64,000 nucleotides of DNA from the NCBI RefSeq assembly GCF_026242055.1, contig NZ_JAPJDL010000006.1, forward strand, positions 62,001 to 126,000, written 5' to 3'. A program made the translations under genes and the position numbers. Of the stretch, positions 60,591 to 64,000 are shown one piece after another (within the stretch, counting starts at the first letter, position 1; each line of letters opens with the position of its first letter). The notes under the pieces were generated by a model. The model worked only from the letters and a program-made list of their open reading frames with translations. It searched no databases and was not told the DNA's origin. This DNA is from Lentzea sp. NEAU-D7 (GTDB taxonomy: Bacteria > Actinomycetota > Actinomycetes > Mycobacteriales > Pseudonocardiaceae).

Positions 60591-62687
60591 GTGACTGAGG
60601 CACCCTCCACTCCACTGCCTGCGACGATCGCCTACCCGATCGCCGAGCGGCTCAACCTCGTCGAGCAGATCCACGGACGCGAGGTCGCGGACCCGTACCG
60701 CTGGCTCGAGGACACGGCAGACCCCCGCACCGCGGAGTGGTCGCAGGCGCAGGACGTGCTCGCGCGTTCCTGGCTGGACGCGATGCCCGGCCGTGCGCGC
60801 CTGGGCGAGCGCCTCAGGGAGCTGATGCGCACCGGTTCGGTCTCCACGCCGACCTGGCGCGCGGGCAGGGCGTTCTTCACCCGCCGCGGTCCCGAGCAGG
60901 ACCATCCCGTCGTGGTGGTGCGCGAGAGCGACGGCTCCGAGCGCGTGCTCCTCGACGTGAACGCGCTCGACCCGTCCGGCCGGACCACCCTGGACGGCTG
61001 GTCCCCCAGCCTCGAAGGCGAGCGCCTCGCGTACCAGGTGTCCGTCGGCGGCAACGAGCACTCGCTGCTGCACGTCATGGACGTCGCGACCGGCGAGCAC
61101 ATCGAGGGCCCGATCGACCGGTGCCGCTACTCCTCCATCGGCTGGCTGCCGGGTGGCGAGGAGTTCTACTACGTGCGCCAGCTCGACCCGGCCCTGCTCC
61201 CCGAGGACGAGAAGCTGTTCCACCGCCGCGTGTGGCGTCATCGCGTGGGCACGGACCCGGACACGGACCTCAACGTGCACGGCGACGACCAGGCACACAC
61301 CTTCTACTACTCGCTGAACCTCTCGCACGACGGCCGCTGGCTGGTCGTGAGCGGCGCCCCCAGCACGCTGAAGCACGACTCCGTGTGGATCGCGGACCTG
61401 CACGGCGACGGCGCGCTCGTGCCCGTGGTCCTGAGCGACGCCGGCGTGCAGTGCTCGGCGTCCGTCGCCCCCGACGGCAGGCTCTACCTGCACACCAACC
61501 ACGGCGCGCCCCGGCAGCGGCTGTGCGTGGCCGACCCGGCGAACCCCACCGAGTGGACCGAGCTCATCGCCGAGGAGCAGGACTCGGTCCTCGACGGGGT
61601 GCGCTGGCTGAACGGCGACCTGGTCGTCCTGCGCACCAGGCACGCGGTGTCCGAACTGCACCTGCACGACGCCGCCACCGGTGCCCACAGGCAGGAGATC
61701 CCGCTGCCCGGCACGGGCTCGCTGCACGGCATGTCCGTTGTGGACGTCCACACGCCCCACGACCAGGACACGCTCTGGTTCGGGTGGACGGACTTCGTGA
61801 CGCCGCAGTCGGTGTTCCGGTTCTCGAAGGCCACCGGCGAGACCGTGCTGCACGAGGCCGCGCCCGGCCGCGTCGAGCTGCCCGCCGTGACGACCCAGCA
61901 GATCGCGTACACGTCCAAGGACGGCACGACGGTCCGGATGTTCGTGGTCAGCGGCGAGCAGAAGCCCGACCTGCCCCGTCCCGCGCTGCTCACCGGCTAC
62001 GGCGGCTTCGCGATCGGCCGCGGTCCCGGCTACAGCGCGACCACGCTGGCCTGGGTCGAGGCGGGCGGTGTGTGGGTGCACGTGTCGTTGCGCGGCGGTG
62101 ACGAGGAAGGCGAGGACTGGCACGTCGCCGGCATGCGCGCCAACAAGCAGAACGTGTTCGACGACTTCCACTCCGCCGCGGAGCGCCTGGTCCGCGACGG
62201 GTGGACCACGCCTCAGCAGCTGGCGATCATGGGAGGCTCCAACGGCGGCCTGCTGGTGGGCGCCGCGCTGACCCAGCGCCCGGAGCTCTACGCGGCGGTG
62301 GTGTGCTCAGCGCCACTGCTCGACATGGTGCGCTACGAGAAGTTCCTGCTCGGACGGTTGTGGGCCGACGAGTACGGCAGCGCAAGCGTTTCCGAGGAGC
62401 TGGGCTGGTTGCTCTCCTACTCTCCTTATCACCGAGTGGTAACGGACGTTGAGTACCCTTCGGTCTTGTTCACGGTGTTCGAGTCGGATTCTCGTGTGGA
62501 CCCCAACCACGCCAGGAAGATGTGCGCGGCACTGCAGCACGCTTCGTCCAGTGATCCGACCAAGCACCCCGTGCTGATCCGCCGCGAGACCGAGGTCGGT
62601 CACGCGGGCCGGTCCGTCAGCCGGACGGTGGCTCTCGCCGTGGACCAGCTGACGTTTCTCGCGAATGCCACCGGCATGGAGTTGTAG
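60591..62687 (+). CDS. Prolyl oligopeptidase family (S9A) serine peptidase
   Basis: Encodes 698 residues from GTG 60591. The frame is open from 60504, but the GTG with a -10 7 nt upstream suits a leaderless start. It has an N-terminal beta-propeller (P-Y-R-W-L-E-D opens it) that gates a C-terminal alpha/beta-hydrolase. The triad is S550 (G-G-S-N-G-G), D637 (S-R-V-D-P) and H671 (V-G-H-A-G). Such enzymes cut peptides after proline in the cytoplasm. No signal peptide is present. Confidence 0.94.
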   Translation: MTEAPSTPLPATIAYPIAERLNLVEQIHGREVADPYRWLEDTADPRTAEWSQAQDVLARSWLDAMPGRARLGERLRELMRTGSVSTPTWRAGRAFFTRRGPEQDHPVVVVRESDGSERVLLDVNALDPSGRTTLDGWSPSLEGERLAYQVSVGGNEHSLLHVMDVATGEHIEGPIDRCRYSSIGWLPGGEEFYYVRQLDPALLPEDEKLFHRRVWRHRVGTDPDTDLNVHGDDQAHTFYYSLNLSHDGRWLVVSGAPSTLKHDSVWIADLHGDGALVPVVLSDAGVQCSASVAPDGRLYLHTNHGAPRQRLCVADPANPTEWTELIAEEQDSVLDGVRWLNGDLVVLRTRHAVSELHLHDAATGAHRQEIPLPGTGSLHGMSVVDVHTPHDQDTLWFGWTDFVTPQSVFRFSKATGETVLHEAAPGRVELPAVTTQQIAYTSKDGTTVRMFVVSGEQKPDLPRPALLTGYGGFAIGRGPGYSATTLAWVEAGGVWVHVSLRGGDEEGEDWHVAGMRANKQNVFDDFHSAAERLVRDGWTTPQQLAIMGGSNGGLLVGAALTQRPELYAAVVCSAPLLDMVRYEKFLLGRLWADEYGSASVSEELGWLLSYSPYHRVVTDVEYPSVLFTVFESDSRVDPNHARKMCAALQHASSSDPTKHPVLIRRETEVGHAGRSVSRTVALAVDQLTFLANATGMEL

Positions 62688-62702
62688 GAGGGCACGACCA
62701 AC

Positions 62703-63611
62703 GTGTTGGCGACGAGTCCTGTGGATGACGCCGCGAACAAGACCGCGCAGGCGGTCGAGTTCTTCGAGAGGTACGGCCCCACGATCCTGGCGGGCGCGAT
62801 CAAGATCATCTTGATCCTGATCGCGGCGTTCGTGATCAGGGCCATGCTGCGCAAGGTCATCGACCGGATCACCACGCCCGGCAAGCAGGGCAAGAAGCCG
62901 GGCCTGCTCAAGCCGTTGCGGGAACGCGCACCGCAGGCGCTCGGCAACCTCATCTCCGAGCGCCGCGAGCAGCGCGCCCGCACGATCGGCTCCGTGCTGA
63001 AGTCCATCGTCACGATCCTGATCTTCGGAATAGCGTTCCTCGAGATCCTCATCGTGGTGGGCATCAACATCACACCGATCCTGACCTCGGCGGGCATCCT
63101 GGGCGTCGCCATCGGTTTCGGCGCCCAGAACCTGGTGAAGGACTTCCTCGCCGGCATGTTCATGCTGCTGGAGGACCAGTACGGCGTCGGTGACGTGGTC
63201 GACCTCGGCCCCGCCACCGGCACCGTCGAGGCCGTCGCGCTGCGCACCACCACGATCCGGGACACGGGCGGCACGGTCTGGTACGTCCGCAACGGCGAGA
63301 TCCTGCGCGTCGGCAACTCGTCGCAGGGCTTCGCGATCGCCGTCGTCGACCTGCCGCTGAGCTACGGCGCGAACCTCGCCGAGGCCACCGGGGTGCTGGA
63401 GCGCACGGTCGCCGAGGTGGCCGACAAGGACCCGCTGAAGGCGGACATCACGGCCAAGCCCGAGGTGCTCGGCGTCGAGAAGTTCACGCCGGAGGGCATC
63501 ACCCTGCGGGTCACCGCGAAGACGCGCCCCGGCCGTCAGTGGGCGGTCCAGCGCAACCTGCGCGCGCAGCTGATGCCCGCGCTCGAGGAAGCGGGCTTCA
63601 CCGCCAAGTGA
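62703..63611 (+). CDS. Mechanosensitive ion channel of the MscS family
   Basis: Encodes 302 residues from GTG 62703, with GGAGGG upstream. Three membrane helices lie in the first half. The pore helix is [20 protein letters not shown], a typical MscS TM3. The cytoplasmic vestibule (Y-G-V-G-D-V-V-D, then [11 protein letters not shown]) follows. It releases solutes on hypo-osmotic shock and fits with the betaine uptake genes in the window, although it is 25 kb away. It starts 15 bp after the peptidase and is probably co-transcribed. Confidence 0.92.
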   Translation: MLATSPVDDAANKTAQAVEFFERYGPTILAGAIKIILILIAAFVIRAMLRKVIDRITTPGKQGKKPGLLKPLRERAPQALGNLISERREQRARTIGSVLKSIVTILIFGIAFLEILIVVGINITPILTSAGILGVAIGFGAQNLVKDFLAGMFMLLEDQYGVGDVVDLGPATGTVEAVALRTTTIRDTGGTVWYVRNGEILRVGNSSQGFAIAVVDLPLSYGANLAEATGVLERTVAEVADKDPLKADITAKPEVLGVEKFTPEGITLRVTAKTRPGRQWAVQRNLRAQLMPALEEAGFTAK

Positions 63612-63729
63612 GTTAGAACACCCATTCGAGACGATGATCATCCGGCGTCCTGCCAGTTCACAACGCTATGGCGGAGCCAACAGCCGGGGCGGCCTGCAGG
63701 CGGTGGCCCTCGTGAGTCAGGATGGGTAC

Positions 63730-64000
63730 GTGGGAAACCCCGTGAGCTTCTTCGAACAGGTCGGTGGCGAGGAGACGTTCCACCGCATCGTCGCGCGCTT
63801 CTACCAAGAGGTGAAGGCCGACGAGATCCTCCTCCCGCTCTACCCCGAAGAGGACCTCGGACCTGCGGAGGAGCGGCTGCGGCTGTTCCTCATGCAGTAC
63901 TGGGGCGGACCCCACACCTACTCGGACAACCGGGGCCACCCGAGGCTGCGGATGCGTCACGTCCCGTTCAAGATCGGCCCGATCGAGCGGGACGCGTGGC
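63730..64000 (+). CDS. glbO: Truncated haemoglobin, GlbO-type (runs off the window)
   Basis: The visible 90 residues match group II truncated haemoglobin: [40 protein letters not shown] and [12 protein letters not shown]. The last His is the proximal haem ligand region, and W-G-G-P is the group II signature. Start codons 63712, 63730 and 63742 are all in frame; 63730 is preferred because it gives G-N-P-V-S-F-F. The C-terminus lies beyond base 64000. It is the position expected for Rv2470/glbO. O2/NO handling is known for the family. Confidence 0.9.
   Translation, partial: MGNPVSFFEQVGGEETFHRIVARFYQEVKADEILLPLYPEEDLGPAEERLRLFLMQYWGGPHTYSDNRGHPRLRMRHVPFKIGPIERDAW

Overview
The window is GC-rich actinobacterial DNA with GTG/TTG starts, 4-bp stop/start overlaps and several apparently leaderless genes. 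Protein style (actinobacterial ClpP1/ClpP2 pair, RpiB of the GGSGNGE type, MSMEG/Rv2466c-like DsbA protein, sugar importer without its own ATPase) points to a Pseudonocardiales-type actinomycete, Lentzea/Saccharothrix/Actinosynnema-like. The genus is an inference and was not tested.

Backbone: the edges keep an order I recall from Mycobacterium tuberculosis (valS; clpX-clpP2-clpP1-tig, Rv2457c-Rv2462c; lipP-like; nei-rpiB; Rv2466c; pepN; Rv2468c; HNH; glbO, Rv2470). Here valS is at 1-981, clpX to tig at 12.8-17.2 kb, rpiB-nei at 44.9-46.1 kb, and Rv2466c-like/pepN/DUF5130/HNH/MscS/glbO at 51.2-64 kb. Between tig and rpiB sits about 27 kb of accessory DNA.

Layout. 1-12.7 kb: valS (partial), a membrane protein, a YdeP-type molybdopterin oxidoreductase and its FdhD partner 3.3 kb away, an ArsR regulator with a clean operator beside a broken DUF2238 gene, an FAD oxidoreductase, a class III CoA-transferase, and hydrolases including a LipP/beta-lactamase-like protein with a decayed paralogue. 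12.8-17.2 kb: Clp protease and trigger factor. 17.4-19.1 kb: two secreted paralogues of an unrecognised family. 19.3-29.3 kb: LysR and LacI regulators, then a LacI-type operator and a six-gene operon (sugar-binding lipoprotein, two permeases, GH5-like, GH38 alpha-mannosidase, secreted GH18) that reads as a system for releasing, importing and degrading mannose-rich N-glycans. 29.4-32.4 kb: two secreted PKD proteins. 32.4-33.5 kb: P450. 33.9-39.1 kb: glycine betaine importer with two binding proteins. 39.1-41.6 kb: a large protein with a HEPN-like R-N-x-x-x-H motif, head to head with a hydrolase. 41.66-41.87 kb: tRNA-Pro(UGG) and tRNA-Gly(UCC). 42-51 kb: small metabolic and stress genes, an Eis-like acetyltransferase, aldehyde dehydrogenase, a degenerate repeat tract and an AlkA-like glycosylase. 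51-64 kb: the conserved pepN-glbO segment, carrying a barstar-like/GNAT fusion with a tandem GNAT copy, and the most unusual gene of the window.

That gene (59116-59751) encodes 211 residues, of which 185 are 22 back-to-back copies of an 8- or 9-residue unit, D-S-V-R-I-T-(A/M)-x-(x). It has its own predicted promoter and a strong ribosome binding site. I do not recognise the family. It is the best candidate for an undescribed system here.
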